From Photobacterium indicum (lineage in GTDB: Bacteria; Pseudomonadota; Gammaproteobacteria; Enterobacterales; Vibrionaceae), in assembly GCF_003026215.1 (NCBI RefSeq), contig NZ_PYOC01000019.1:1-64000 (forward strand): 64,000 nucleotides of DNA, in the 5' to 3' direction. The notes under the pieces are model-generated. The model worked only from the letters and a program-made list of their open reading frames with translations, was not told the origin of the DNA and searched no databases. Of this stretch, positions 1-8,108 are shown piece by piece (within the stretch, counting starts at the first letter, position 1; each line of letters opens with the position of its first letter). The translations under genes were made by a program, and so were the position numbers.

Positions 1-47
1 TTTTACCACAACGACAATCACGAAATACTGTCACTGCTTTTAAATGA

Positions 48-124
48 TGGTGCACGCGGGAGGATTCGAACCTCCGACCGCCTGGTTCGTAGCCAAGTAC
101 TCTATCCAGCTGAGCTACGCGTGC
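48..124 (-). tRNA. tRNA-Arg (ACG), array copy
   Basis: A 77-nt cloverleaf reads on the minus strand from GCACGCG at the 5' end to an encoded CCA. The anticodon loop CTACGAA gives anticodon ACG, which is expected to be edited to ICG by TadA and to read CGU, CGC and CGA. The T-arm GGTTCGAATCC is intact. All five Arg copies in this array look identical in sequence. It is the last copy on the transcript seen in this window, and the array may continue beyond base 1. Confidence 0.97.
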
Positions 125-214
125 ACTGATGTTGCTTTACTTATCTTCCGGCTAAGAAAGATACTTATTAACACGAGTCGACTACTAAGTAGCTTACTAG
201 CGTTAACGAAAGAA

Positions 215-306
215 TGGCGGTGAAGGAGGGATTCGAACCCTCGATACGGGATAAACCATATACTCCCTTAGCAGGGGAGCGCCTTCAGCCTCTCGGCCAC
301 CTCACC
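215..306 (-). tRNA. tRNA-Ser (GCT), array copy
   Basis: A 92-nt class II tRNA on the minus strand, starting GGTGAGGTGG and ending with an encoded CCA. The anticodon is GCT, which reads AGC and AGU. The long variable arm typical of serine tRNAs is present. It is identical to the copies at 620-711 and 969-1060. Confidence 0.97.
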
Positions 307-318
307 ACACGAATTAGA

Positions 319-395
319 TGGTGCACGCGGGAGGATTCGAACCTCCGACCGCCTGGTTCGTAGCCAAGTACTCTATCCAGCTGAGCTACGCGTGC
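319..395 (-). tRNA. tRNA-Arg (ACG), array copy
   Basis: Same 77-nt Arg-ACG gene as at 48-124, with encoded CCA. Only a 12-nt spacer separates it from the Ser gene at 215-306, so the two are surely processed from one precursor. Confidence 0.97.
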
Positions 396-452
396 ACTAA
401 TTCTGTTTTACCACAATGACAATCATGAAATACTGTCACTGCTTTTAAATGA

Positions 453-529
453 TGGTGCACGCGGGAGGATTCGAACCTCCGACCGCCTGGTTCGTAGCCA
501 AGTACTCTATCCAGCTGAGCTACGCGTGC
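453..529 (-). tRNA. tRNA-Arg (ACG), array copy
   Basis: Identical Arg-ACG gene, the equivalent of 48-124 in the second 405-bp repeat unit. The flanking spacer differs from the first unit by only a few bases. Confidence 0.97.
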
Positions 530-619
530 ACTGATGTTGCTTTACTTATCTTCCGGCTAAGAAAGATACTTATTAACACAAGTCGACTACTAAGTAGCAT
601 ACTAGCGTTAACGAAAGAA

Positions 620-711
620 TGGCGGTGAAGGAGGGATTCGAACCCTCGATACGGGATAAACCATATACTCCCTTAGCAGGGGAGCGCCTTCAGCCTCTCG
701 GCCACCTCACC
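620..711 (-). tRNA. tRNA-Ser (GCT), array copy
   Basis: Identical Ser-GCT gene, the equivalent of 215-306 in the second repeat unit, with the long variable arm and encoded CCA. Confidence 0.97.
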
Positions 712-723
712 ACACGAATTAGA

Positions 724-800
724 TGGTGCACGCGGGAGGATTCGAACCTCCGACCGCCTGGTTCGTAGCCAAGTACTCTATCCAGCTGAGCTACGCGTGC
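724..800 (-). tRNA. tRNA-Arg (ACG), array copy
   Basis: Identical Arg-ACG gene, the equivalent of 319-395 in the second repeat unit, 12 nt from the Ser gene. Confidence 0.97.
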
Positions 801-854
801 ACTAATTCTGTTTTACGACAACGACAACTGAAGAATGTCATTGCTTATAAATAA

Positions 855-931
855 TGGTGCACGCGGGAGGATTCGAACCTCCGACCGCCTGGTTCGTAGC
901 CAAGTACTCTATCCAGCTGAGCTACGCGTGC
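855..931 (-). tRNA. tRNA-Arg (ACG), promoter-proximal Arg copy
   Basis: Identical Arg-ACG gene. Its flanking spacers are shorter and diverged from those of the two 405-bp units, so it belongs to the ancestral, promoter-proximal part of the array. Confidence 0.97.
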
Positions 932-968
932 ACTGATGTTTCTTTTCCACAATGCCATTAAAAAATAA

Positions 969-1060
969 TGGCGGTGAAGGAGGGATTCGAACCCTCGATA
1001 CGGGATAAACCATATACTCCCTTAGCAGGGGAGCGCCTTCAGCCTCTCGGCCACCTCACC
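969..1060 (-). tRNA. tRNA-Ser (GCT), first gene of the tRNA operon
   Basis: Identical Ser-GCT gene, first in transcription order and directly downstream of a strong promoter. The arrangement csrA, then Ser-GCT, then several Arg-ACG genes matches the E. coli serV-argVYZQ locus. A reading frame that starts at 968 runs through this tRNA and is not a real gene. Confidence 0.97.
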
Positions 1061-1075
1061 GTGTTTCGGGGGCTC

Positions 1076-1103
1076 ATATTACTGCCAGCCAAAAATAAGT
1101 CAA
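1076..1103 (-). promoter_or_regulatory. Promoter of the Ser/Arg tRNA operon
   Basis: On the minus strand TTGACT (1098-1103) and TAATAT (1076-1081) are separated by 16 bases, a near-consensus sigma-70 promoter. The -10 is followed by GAGCCCCC, a GC-rich discriminator typical of stable-RNA promoters under stringent control. The first tRNA begins 15 bases downstream of the -10. Confidence 0.85.
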
Positions 1104-1287
1104 ACACTTTATTGCCAAAAAACAGCAATAGCAGCACGCATGCACATTTAATAGCCAACACGGCAACTAAACCAACGTAACTATCGAAATGTTTGGCATA
1201 TTTCGTCAAAGCTAACAAAAATATAATTTGTATCTAGATCAAACTTGAGACAAAAAAGGCCAGCATAATATAGCCGACCCATTTGAA

Positions 1288-1485
1288 TTAGAAGTTGCCA
1301 GAACCTTGAGTTCCGTTTTCTTTTTCAGCTTGAATTCGCATGTAGATTTCTTCACGGTGAACAGATACTTCTTTAGGTGCGTTAACACCAATGCGAACTT
1401 GGTTACCCTTAACACCAAGTACAGTAACTGTTACTTCATCACCAATCATTAGCGTTTCACCAACGCGACGAGTCAAAATTAGCAT
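1288..1485 (-). CDS. csrA: Carbon storage regulator CsrA
   Basis: CsrA is a small dimeric RNA-binding protein that binds GGA motifs in mRNA leaders and represses or stabilises transcripts of carbon storage, motility and virulence genes. The 65-residue product starts [18 protein letters not shown] and contains the conserved VSVHREEIY segment with the RNA-contacting Arg near position 44; the length is normal for gammaproteobacteria. It lies between an aspartokinase gene and the Ser/Arg tRNA operon, as in many relatives. The sensor kinase BarA, which controls the CsrB-type RNAs that titrate CsrA, is also in this window at 25.0-27.8 kb. Confidence 0.97.
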   Translation of the reverse strand: MLILTRRVGETLMIGDEVTVTVLGVKGNQVRIGVNAPKEVSVHREEIYMRIQAEKENGTQGSGNF

Positions 1486-1570
1486 TCGTGTGCTCCTTGA
1501 GTTATCTCAGTTTTATAAGAATTAATATTTATTATCCAGCAAAATTTACTACAGCGTAAATGGTCTCAGC

Positions 1571-2749
1571 TCAATAAATAGCGAGAAGAGGTAGATTATC
1601 CAGACTTTGCTGGTCTACCACAAACCTTTTGTGGATGATATCAGCAGCTAACTTATGATTGTCTTTATCTATCAAAAAAGAAAGGCAATCAGTTTGTCGC
1701 TGCTTATGGTGCACAATAATGCCTGCTTCTGATAAGAAAATACGAATTTCATCCGCATATTCCAATACATCATTCCCTATCATAGATAGAGTTGAAACAT
1801 CACCAATATGGCGCATTTTCTCATCTAACACTAGTCTAAGTCGTGCTAAATCGTCATTTGAAGCAACAATTTGTGTGGAATCTGCTTTTGCAGTCACACT
1901 CCAAACCTCTACCCCAAATATACTTAATTGTCTTTGTAGCTCATCTTTAGATAACTCAACCTCCAACAATGCTTGATTACCTAAAATGGCAATACCAACA
2001 ATAGAAGGTGTTGACGCTATGTCAAAATTTACAAGAGTGCCCTCCCCTTCATCAAACGATGAAAGTACTCGTAAAGGGACACTATGCTGAAGAGCATACT
2101 CAACTGACTGTAATTGTAGCACTTTAGCACCTTTACTCGCCATTGTTCTCATATGTTCAAAATGAATCACATTTAAACGTCTGGCATCAGGTACTAAACG
2201 GGGGTCTGTCGAATAGACCCCATCTACATCTGTAAATATTTGGCACTCAGTTGCATTCAAAGCGCTCGCAACCGCAACGGCGGTCATATCTGAACCGCCT
2301 CGCCCTAAGGTCGTGACATTGTTATCACTATCACGCCCCTGAAAGCCAGCCACAACAACAACGTTACCTTGTTCAAGTAACGCTGTTATACGCTTTGTCT
2401 CAACTTTTGTGATACTGGCATTATTAAATACATTATCCGTTCGAATAGTCACTTGATCAGCAGTTAAGGATTGCGCCTTAATGCCTCGCCTATTCAAAGC
2501 CATCGCAAGTAAAGCAATAGACACTTGCTCACCCGCTGATAATAAGACATCCAACTCTCTCGCCGTTGGAATCTCATCAATTTGTTTTGCCAACCCTAAC
2601 AAGCGATTTGTCTCACCGGCCATGGCTGACAATACAACAACTATCTGATGACCTTGCTGATATGTTTTCATTACACGATCAGCTACAGCTTCAATTCGGT
2701 CAATACTACCTACCGACGTACCACCAAACTTCTGCACTAATAATGTCAC
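1571..2749 (-). CDS. lysC: Aspartate kinase (monofunctional)
   Basis: Aspartokinase phosphorylates L-aspartate with ATP, the first step to lysine, threonine, methionine and diaminopimelate. The 392-residue product has the amino-acid kinase motif KFGGTSVG at residues 7-14, a catalytic domain to about residue 250 with GRGGSD and TDVDGVYSTDPR, and a C-terminal region of about 130 residues consistent with paired ACT regulatory domains. There is no homoserine dehydrogenase domain. It starts 16 bases after the alaS stop, so cotranscription is likely. The alaS-aspartokinase-csrA order is known from Pseudomonas and Vibrio. Which end product inhibits it cannot be read from sequence; lysC is the best symbol but the paralogue class is uncertain. 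Confidence 0.9.
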   Translation of the reverse strand: MTLLVQKFGGTSVGSIDRIEAVADRVMKTYQQGHQIVVVLSAMAGETNRLLGLAKQIDEIPTARELDVLLSAGEQVSIALLAMALNRRGIKAQSLTADQVTIRTDNVFNNASITKVETKRITALLEQGNVVVVAGFQGRDSDNNVTTLGRGGSDMTAVAVASALNATECQIFTDVDGVYSTDPRLVPDARRLNVIHFEHMRTMASKGAKVLQLQSVEYALQHSVPLRVLSSFDEGEGTLVNFDIASTPSIVGIAILGNQALLEVELSKDELQRQLSIFGVEVWSVTAKADSTQIVASNDDLARLRLVLDEKMRHIGDVSTLSMIGNDVLEYADEIRIFLSEAGIIVHHKQRQTDCLSFLIDKDNHKLAADIIHKRFVVDQQSLDNLPLLAIY

Positions 2750-2765
2750 TTCACCTCTCCAATAT

Positions 2766-5387
2766 TTACAGTTTTTCAGTTAACCAAGGAGTAACCGATT
2801 CAAGAGCCGCAGGTAATGCAGCGGCATCTGTGCCGCCAGCTTGAGCCATGTCAGGACGACCGCCACCTTTACCACCAACTTGCTGGGCAACCATGTTAAC
2901 AAGCTCACCCGCTTTCACTTTGCCAGTAAGATCTTTCGTTACACCAACGATCAAACCAACTTTATCGCCACTCACATTACCAAGCACAACGATACCGCTG
3001 CCTAATTTATTCTTTATTTCATCTAGCATGCCACGCAGGGCTTTATTGTCAGCACCATCAAGCTGCGTTATCAATACTTTCACACCATTGATTTCTTTCG
3101 CTTGATCAAGCAAACCAGCACTTTCTTGTGCGGCAAGCTTATCTTGAAGTTGCTGAATATCTTTTTCTAATTGCTTGCTGTGTGCCAGTAACGCGCTCAC
3201 CTTTGTCGCAACAGAAGCTGTATCAGATTTAACAATACTTGCCGTTTCAGATAACAATGCTTCTTGTGCATGTAATGCATCAATAGCAGCAGCACCCGTT
3301 ACCGCTTCAATACGACGAATACCGGCCGCAATACCACCTTCAGAGGTAATCTTGAATAAACCAATATCACCGGTATTTTTCGCATGAATACCACCACATA
3401 GTTCAGTTGAAAACTCACCCATGCTAAGTACGCGTACTTCATCATCGTATTTCTCGCCAAACAGTGCCATTGCACCTTTTTGCTTAGCAGATTCAATATC
3501 CATGATGTTGGTATCAATGCTGTGGTTCAAACGAATTTGTTCATTCACAACACGTTCGATTTCACGCAATTGCTCGGGCTTAACCGCTTCAAGGTTAGAG
3601 AAGTCAAAGCGTAGTGCGTCAGGCTTAACTAATGACCCTTTCTGAGCAACATGCTCACCTAGCAAGTTGCGCAATGCAGAATGCAGTAAGTGTGTTGCTG
3701 AGTGGTTCAGTGTAATCGCAGCACGACGTGCAACATCAACTTGAGCTTCAAGCTTATCGCCAACGTTAAGCGCACCTTTTTCGAGTGACCCTTTGTGACC
3801 GATAGCAGCGCCGAACTTTTGTGTATCAGATACATTGAACACTGTGCTTTCTGCGGTTAGAACACCAGCATCACCACACTGACCACCAGACTCGGCATAG
3901 AACGGCGTATTATCAAGAATGATTAATGCGTCTTCACCAGCAAGAATGCTATCAACCGCTTCACCGTCACGGTAAAGCGCAATAATGCTGCTTTGTGCTG
4001 CTGTGCCTGTGTAGCCACAGAATTCAGTATTCGCGTCTACTTTGATTGATTCATTGTAATCAACACCAAATTTACCCGCTTCACGCGCACGTTGACGTTG
4101 TGCTTCCATCGCATTATTGAAGCCTTCTTCATCAATGGTGAAATCACGCTCACGTGCAACATCGTTGGTTAAATCTGCTGGGAAACCGTATGTGTCATAC
4201 AGTTTAAATACCGTTTCGCCATCAAGCTCTTTGCCGCTTAAGTTATCTAAAGCGTCATTTAAGATTGTCAAACCACGGTCAAGTGTACGACCAAAGTTGT
4301 CTTCTTCAATCTTCAATACTTTTTCAACAAGCGCTTGTTGTTTCTTCAGCTCTTCACCAGCAGTGCCCATGATTTCAGCTAAAGGACCCGCTAGCTTGTA
4401 GAAGAACGCACCTGTTGCGCCTAATTTATTACCGTGGCGCACTGCACGACGAATAATACGGCGAAGCACATAACCACGGCCTTCGTTTGACGGCATAACA
4501 CCATCAACGATTAAGAATGCACATGAACGGATATGGTCAGCCACAACGCGTAATGATTGATTAGATAAATCTTCGTAACCAATCACTTCTGCAGACTTTT
4601 TGATGAGTGTCTGGAAGATATCAATTTCATAGTTAGAGTGAACGCCCTGCATAATTGCAGCAATACGCTCAATACCCATGCCTGTATCAACAGAAGGCTT
4701 AGGTAACGGCTCCATAGTACCGTCAGCTTGACGGTTAAATTGCATGAATACGTTGTTCCAGATCTCGATGAAACGGTCACCATCTTCTTCTGGTGTACCA
4801 GGGCGACCGCCCCAAATATGTTCGCCGTGATCATAGAAAATTTCAGTACAAGGGCCACAAGGACCTGTGTCACCCATTTGCCAGAAGTTGTCTGACGCGT
4901 AAGGTGCACCCTTGTTGTCGCCGATACGTACGATACGATCTGCGGGGATACCCATTTCTTTATTCCAGATGTCGAATGCTTCGTCATCTGTTTCGTAAAT
5001 CGTTACCAATAGACGATCTTGAGGCAAGCCCAATACATCAGTTAAAAACTCCCAAGCATACTTAATCGCGTCTTGCTTGAAATAATCACCGAAACTGAAA
5101 TTACCCAGCATTTCAAAGAAAGTATGGTGACGGGCAGTAAAGCCAACATTCTCTAGATCATTGTGCTTACCACCGGCACGTACACAGCGTTGAGCAGTTG
5201 TCGCTCGAGTGTAGCTGCGCTTTTCAATACCTAGAAAAGTATCTTTAAATTGATTCATACCTGCATTGGTAAACAACAACGTTGGGTCGTTGGCAGGTAC
5301 AAGAGAAGAGCTCTCCACTATTTGGTGGCCTTTGCTCTCAAAAAACGCTAGAAACGCACGGCGAATCTCATCAGTGCTCATGTACAT
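2766..5387 (-). CDS. alaS: Alanyl-tRNA synthetase
   Basis: AlaRS charges tRNA-Ala and edits mischarged Ser and Gly. From the chosen start the product has 873 residues, against 876 in E. coli. It shows the class II catalytic core at the N-terminus ([17 protein letters not shown]), the editing-domain zinc motifs HSATH and CGGIH, and a C-terminal DHHA1-type domain with [15 protein letters not shown]. The frame stays open 33 codons further upstream, but the start at 5387 has AGGA six bases before it and lines up with the E. coli N-terminus; 5381 is a second in-frame ATG. It is followed closely by the aspartokinase gene. Confidence 0.97.
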   Translation of the reverse strand: MYMSTDEIRRAFLAFFESKGHQIVESSSLVPANDPTLLFTNAGMNQFKDTFLGIEKRSYTRATTAQRCVRAGGKHNDLENVGFTARHHTFFEMLGNFSFGDYFKQDAIKYAWEFLTDVLGLPQDRLLVTIYETDDEAFDIWNKEMGIPADRIVRIGDNKGAPYASDNFWQMGDTGPCGPCTEIFYDHGEHIWGGRPGTPEEDGDRFIEIWNNVFMQFNRQADGTMEPLPKPSVDTGMGIERIAAIMQGVHSNYEIDIFQTLIKKSAEVIGYEDLSNQSLRVVADHIRSCAFLIVDGVMPSNEGRGYVLRRIIRRAVRHGNKLGATGAFFYKLAGPLAEIMGTAGEELKKQQALVEKVLKIEEDNFGRTLDRGLTILNDALDNLSGKELDGETVFKLYDTYGFPADLTNDVARERDFTIDEEGFNNAMEAQRQRAREAGKFGVDYNESIKVDANTEFCGYTGTAAQSSIIALYRDGEAVDSILAGEDALIILDNTPFYAESGGQCGDAGVLTAESTVFNVSDTQKFGAAIGHKGSLEKGALNVGDKLEAQVDVARRAAITLNHSATHLLHSALRNLLGEHVAQKGSLVKPDALRFDFSNLEAVKPEQLREIERVVNEQIRLNHSIDTNIMDIESAKQKGAMALFGEKYDDEVRVLSMGEFSTELCGGIHAKNTGDIGLFKITSEGGIAAGIRRIEAVTGAAAIDALHAQEALLSETASIVKSDTASVATKVSALLAHSKQLEKDIQQLQDKLAAQESAGLLDQAKEINGVKVLITQLDGADNKALRGMLDEIKNKLGSGIVVLGNVSGDKVGLIVGVTKDLTGKVKAGELVNMVAQQVGGKGGGRPDMAQAGGTDAAALPAALESVTPWLTEKL

Positions 5388-5619
5388 TGGGAAATCCTGA
5401 ATAGATGTTTTATAGAAACCAGAATTATCGCCTTTAAGCGATAGTATCGGACTAAGATAAAATTTTTGGCGGTCATTGTAAAACAACCACTGTGGGTACG
5501 GGAAATATTATGTTAAAAATTACGTAAATAATGGCATCTTAACCGCTAAATATGCAGTTAATTACGGGAAGGAGGTTGTACGGCGGCTGTTAGACCCAAT
5601 CGTTATAATTGATTTCAGG

Positions 5620-6084
5620 TCACTCATCATCACTAATATTCAATGCGTAGCTTATTTGGTCTGAGTCAAACCCTCGATATTCCATAAAGCGATAACGCTT
5701 CGCTTTTTCTTTAAGTGTATCAGCATCACTAATACCAAACTTTCGCAGAGCAACATCTTTCGCATGTTCAAACCAATCAACATCACACTCATCAAAGACT
5801 TGATTAATGATAGCCTCTGATACACCTTTATTTCTTAATTCTGCTTGAAGACGCAACTCTCCCAGCCCTTTAGCAATACTGTTTCGTACAATGAGTAATG
5901 CATAACGATGATCATTCAGCCAACCGCGCTCAAGACAGTCAGCAATTGCACTGTCGATTTCATCTTGAGCATAGTGTTTACCTTGAAGTTTTATTCGTAA
6001 TTCCACTTCAGCATAATCGCGACGTGATAAATACCCAATAGCCACTTGTTTCGCTGATATTTTGTGAGGGCTATTCTTTGTCAT
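5620..6084 (-). CDS. recX: Regulatory protein RecX
   Basis: RecX binds RecA filaments and blocks their extension, restraining recombination and SOS. The 154-residue product begins MTKNSPHKISAKQVAIGYLS and has the three-helix repeats of the family (RRDYAEVELRIKL, ERGWLNDHRYA, LRNKGVSEAII). The frame extends 21 codons upstream through the recA-recX hairpin, but a start at 6084 is preferred because it lies after that hairpin and gives the usual length. It lies directly downstream of recA, so it is likely expressed by partial readthrough from the LexA-controlled recA promoter, as in E. coli. Confidence 0.93.
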   Translation of the reverse strand: MTKNSPHKISAKQVAIGYLSRRDYAEVELRIKLQGKHYAQDEIDSAIADCLERGWLNDHRYALLIVRNSIAKGLGELRLQAELRNKGVSEAIINQVFDECDVDWFEHAKDVALRKFGISDADTLKEKAKRYRFMEYRGFDSDQISYALNISDDE

Positions 6085-6100
6085 ATTAAATTCCGTTAAA

Positions 6101-6138
6101 CAAAAAGCGGGCTTTGTATACGCTACAAAGCCCGCTTT
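6101..6138 (-). terminator. Intrinsic terminator/attenuator between recA and recX
   Basis: A 15-bp perfect stem (6104-6118 with 6124-6138) and a 5-base loop are followed on the minus strand by TTTTTG. It sits after recA and just before the recX start, the place where E. coli limits recX expression to readthrough. Confidence 0.9.
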
Positions 6139-6203
6139 CTTATTCATTTATGAAAGCTGTTCAAGAAGAGATATATCTTCATGTTACAGCTGCTTCAGCA
6201 CTC

Positions 6204-7265
6204 TTATTTTAGAGCTTCAGCTTCATCTTTTTTTGAACCTGATTTTTTTTCATCAGTTTCTTCTGCTTCTTCCACTGCTGGTGATAACAGCATGTCACGC
6301 AGTAGTTTTTCAATCTCTTCAGCTATTGCTGGATTTTCGACTAGGTGCTTACAAGAATTAGCCTTACCTTGACCAATTTTATTACCTTTATAGCTGTACC
6401 AAGCGCCCGCTTTTTCTACAAGCTTATGCTTAACACCTAGATCAATGAGTTCACCGTTACGGTTGAAGCCTTGACCATAAAGAATTTGTGTTTCAGCCTG
6501 CTTAAACGGTGCAGCAATTTTATTTTTAACAACCTTGATGCGTGTTTCGTTACCAACCACTTCATCACCATCTTTAATTGCACCAGTACGGCGAATATCA
6601 AGACGAACAGATGCGTAGAACTTAAGAGCATTACCACCCGTAGTCGTTTCTGGGTTACCAAACATCACACCAATTTTCATACGAATTTGGTTGATGAAGA
6701 TACACATACAGTTTGATTGCTTCAGGTTACCAGTCAGCTTACGCATCGCTTGAGAAAGCATACGTGCTTGTAAACCCATATGTGAATCACCCATCTCGCC
6801 TTCAATTTCAGCTTTAGGTGTTAAAGCCGCAACAGAATCGATTACGATAAGGTCAACAGCACCAGAGCGTGCTAGTGCGTCACAGATTTCTAATGCTTGC
6901 TCACCCGTGTCTGGCTGAGAAACAAGTAACTGATCAATATCAACACCCAGCTTCTGGGCATAGATTGGATCCAATGCGTGTTCAGCATCAATAAAAGCAC
7001 ACGTTTTATTTACGCGTTGCGCCGCGGCAATTGTTTCAAGCGTTAGCGTTGTTTTACCTGATGATTCAGGACCATAGATTTCAACGATACGCCCCATTGG
7101 TAAACCACCAGCACCTAATGCAATATCAAGTGAAAGTGAACCTGTTGAAATGGTTTCAATATCCATTGTGCGGTTGTCGCCCAACTTCATGATTGAACCT
7201 TTACCAAATTGCTTTTCAATCTGACCTAACGCTGCGGCAAGAGCCTTCTGCTTATTATCGTCCAT
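6204..7265 (-). CDS. recA: Recombinase RecA
   Basis: RecA forms filaments on single-stranded DNA, drives strand exchange and stimulates LexA self-cleavage. The 353-residue product begins [20 protein letters not shown], has Walker A GPESSGKT at residues 65-72, the [15 protein letters not shown] segment, loop L1/L2 residues and the usual acidic C-terminal tail. The upstream in-frame candidate at 7277 is TTG without support, while ATG at 7265 follows GGAG with five bases of spacing. Its LexA operator is visible upstream, recX lies downstream and pncC upstream, as in E. coli. Confidence 0.98.
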   Translation of the reverse strand: MDDNKQKALAAALGQIEKQFGKGSIMKLGDNRTMDIETISTGSLSLDIALGAGGLPMGRIVEIYGPESSGKTTLTLETIAAAQRVNKTCAFIDAEHALDPIYAQKLGVDIDQLLVSQPDTGEQALEICDALARSGAVDLIVIDSVAALTPKAEIEGEMGDSHMGLQARMLSQAMRKLTGNLKQSNCMCIFINQIRMKIGVMFGNPETTTGGNALKFYASVRLDIRRTGAIKDGDEVVGNETRIKVVKNKIAAPFKQAETQILYGQGFNRNGELIDLGVKHKLVEKAGAWYSYKGNKIGQGKANSCKHLVENPAIAEEIEKLLRDMLLSPAVEEAEETDEKKSGSKKDEAEALK

Positions 7266-7319
7266 TCGACTCTCCAACGGATGCTTAAATGAAATAACTG
7301 AACTTGCTTAATGATGATT

Positions 7320-7347
7320 AGTATACTGTCTATTCATACAGTGTCTA
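7320..7347 (-). promoter_or_regulatory. recA promoter with LexA (SOS) operator
   Basis: On the minus strand TAGACA (7342-7347) and TATACT (7320-7325) are separated by 16 bases. Between them CTG-N10-CAG at 7326-7341 matches the LexA box, with outer bases close to the TACTGTATATATATACAGTA consensus. The operator fills the -35/-10 spacer, so bound LexA would block RNA polymerase. Confidence 0.92.
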
Positions 7348-7403
7348 GCACTGTGTGATATTTTTTTTATCTTTACACTTAGCCTAAAAATAACAACGCA
7401 CCA

Positions 7404-7895
7404 TTAAGCTATCGTAACTAACCGCTGAAGCATGCCAGATAACGATTTTTCAATCGCTTGCTCTCTTACAGCGTTGCGATCACCATCAAACAAACAGGTT
7501 TCAGTATACAGCCACCCCGTTTTATCTGCCCAAGCAAAGCATACCGTGCCAACAGGTTTCAATTCTGTACCACCACCGGGGCCAGCGATCCCACTGATAG
7601 CAACACTGATATTGGCATTAGAATTATCTAACGCACCTTTTGCCATTTCTATAACAACAGGTTCACTGACAGCACCGTGTGTAGCTAGTGTCTCAACCTG
7701 TACATTAATCATTTGTTGCTTGGCTTCGTTACTATAAGTCACAAACGCGCGGTCAAACCACGCAGAACTGCCTGCTATTTCAGTAATCGCCATAGATACA
7801 CCACCACCCGTGCACGACTCAGCCGTTGTTGCGATCCAACTCTGCTGTGATAACGCCGCGCCCAATTGTTCAGCCAGTTCCACTACCCTATTCAT
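7404..7895 (-). CDS. pncC: Nicotinamide-nucleotide amidohydrolase PncC
   Basis: PncC deamidates nicotinamide mononucleotide to nicotinic acid mononucleotide in the pyridine nucleotide salvage cycle. The 163-residue product is a single CinA C-terminal domain with the signature TTAESCTGGGVSMAIT and SGIAGPGGGTELKPVGTV. It matches E. coli PncC (YgaD), which also sits just upstream of recA. No N-terminal molybdopterin-binding CinA domain is present. Confidence 0.94.
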   Translation of the reverse strand: MNRVVELAEQLGAALSQQSWIATTAESCTGGGVSMAITEIAGSSAWFDRAFVTYSNEAKQQMINVQVETLATHGAVSEPVVIEMAKGALDNSNANISVAISGIAGPGGGTELKPVGTVCFAWADKTGWLYTETCLFDGDRNAVREQAIEKSLSGMLQRLVTIA

Positions 7896-8108
7896 CTCTC
7901 AATCCTTATTCGGTCAGCAACACTGTATTATTGGAAATCACCTTAAAACTATTTGCCGCAAGCGCCTCTATCAGGATATCTAAATAACCGCTACGATTAT
8001 CAACTTACCCACTTGAAAGCAAATTCCCCGCATTGCTACTTTGCCGACTAGCCTGATTCACGTATCCTTGTACCAGAATTTAATCCAGCAGCAACAGTAG
8101 GCAATATT

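Larger units (their letters stand above)
1..810. repeat. 405-bp tandem duplication carrying Arg-Ser-Arg tRNA genes
   Basis: Bases 1-405 and 406-810 are two head-to-tail copies of the same unit. By eye I find four differences, all in spacers, two near the unit start and two in the spacer before the Ser gene. Each unit holds Arg, Ser and Arg genes. A third, diverged and shorter version starts at 811. The near-identity points to recent amplification or ongoing gene conversion. Further copies may lie to the left of the window. Confidence 0.93.

Noticed and set aside
968-1180. 70-codon plus-strand reading frame
   Set aside because: Its first 30 codons run antisense through a tRNA-Ser gene and the rest covers the tRNA promoter, so it is a chance frame.
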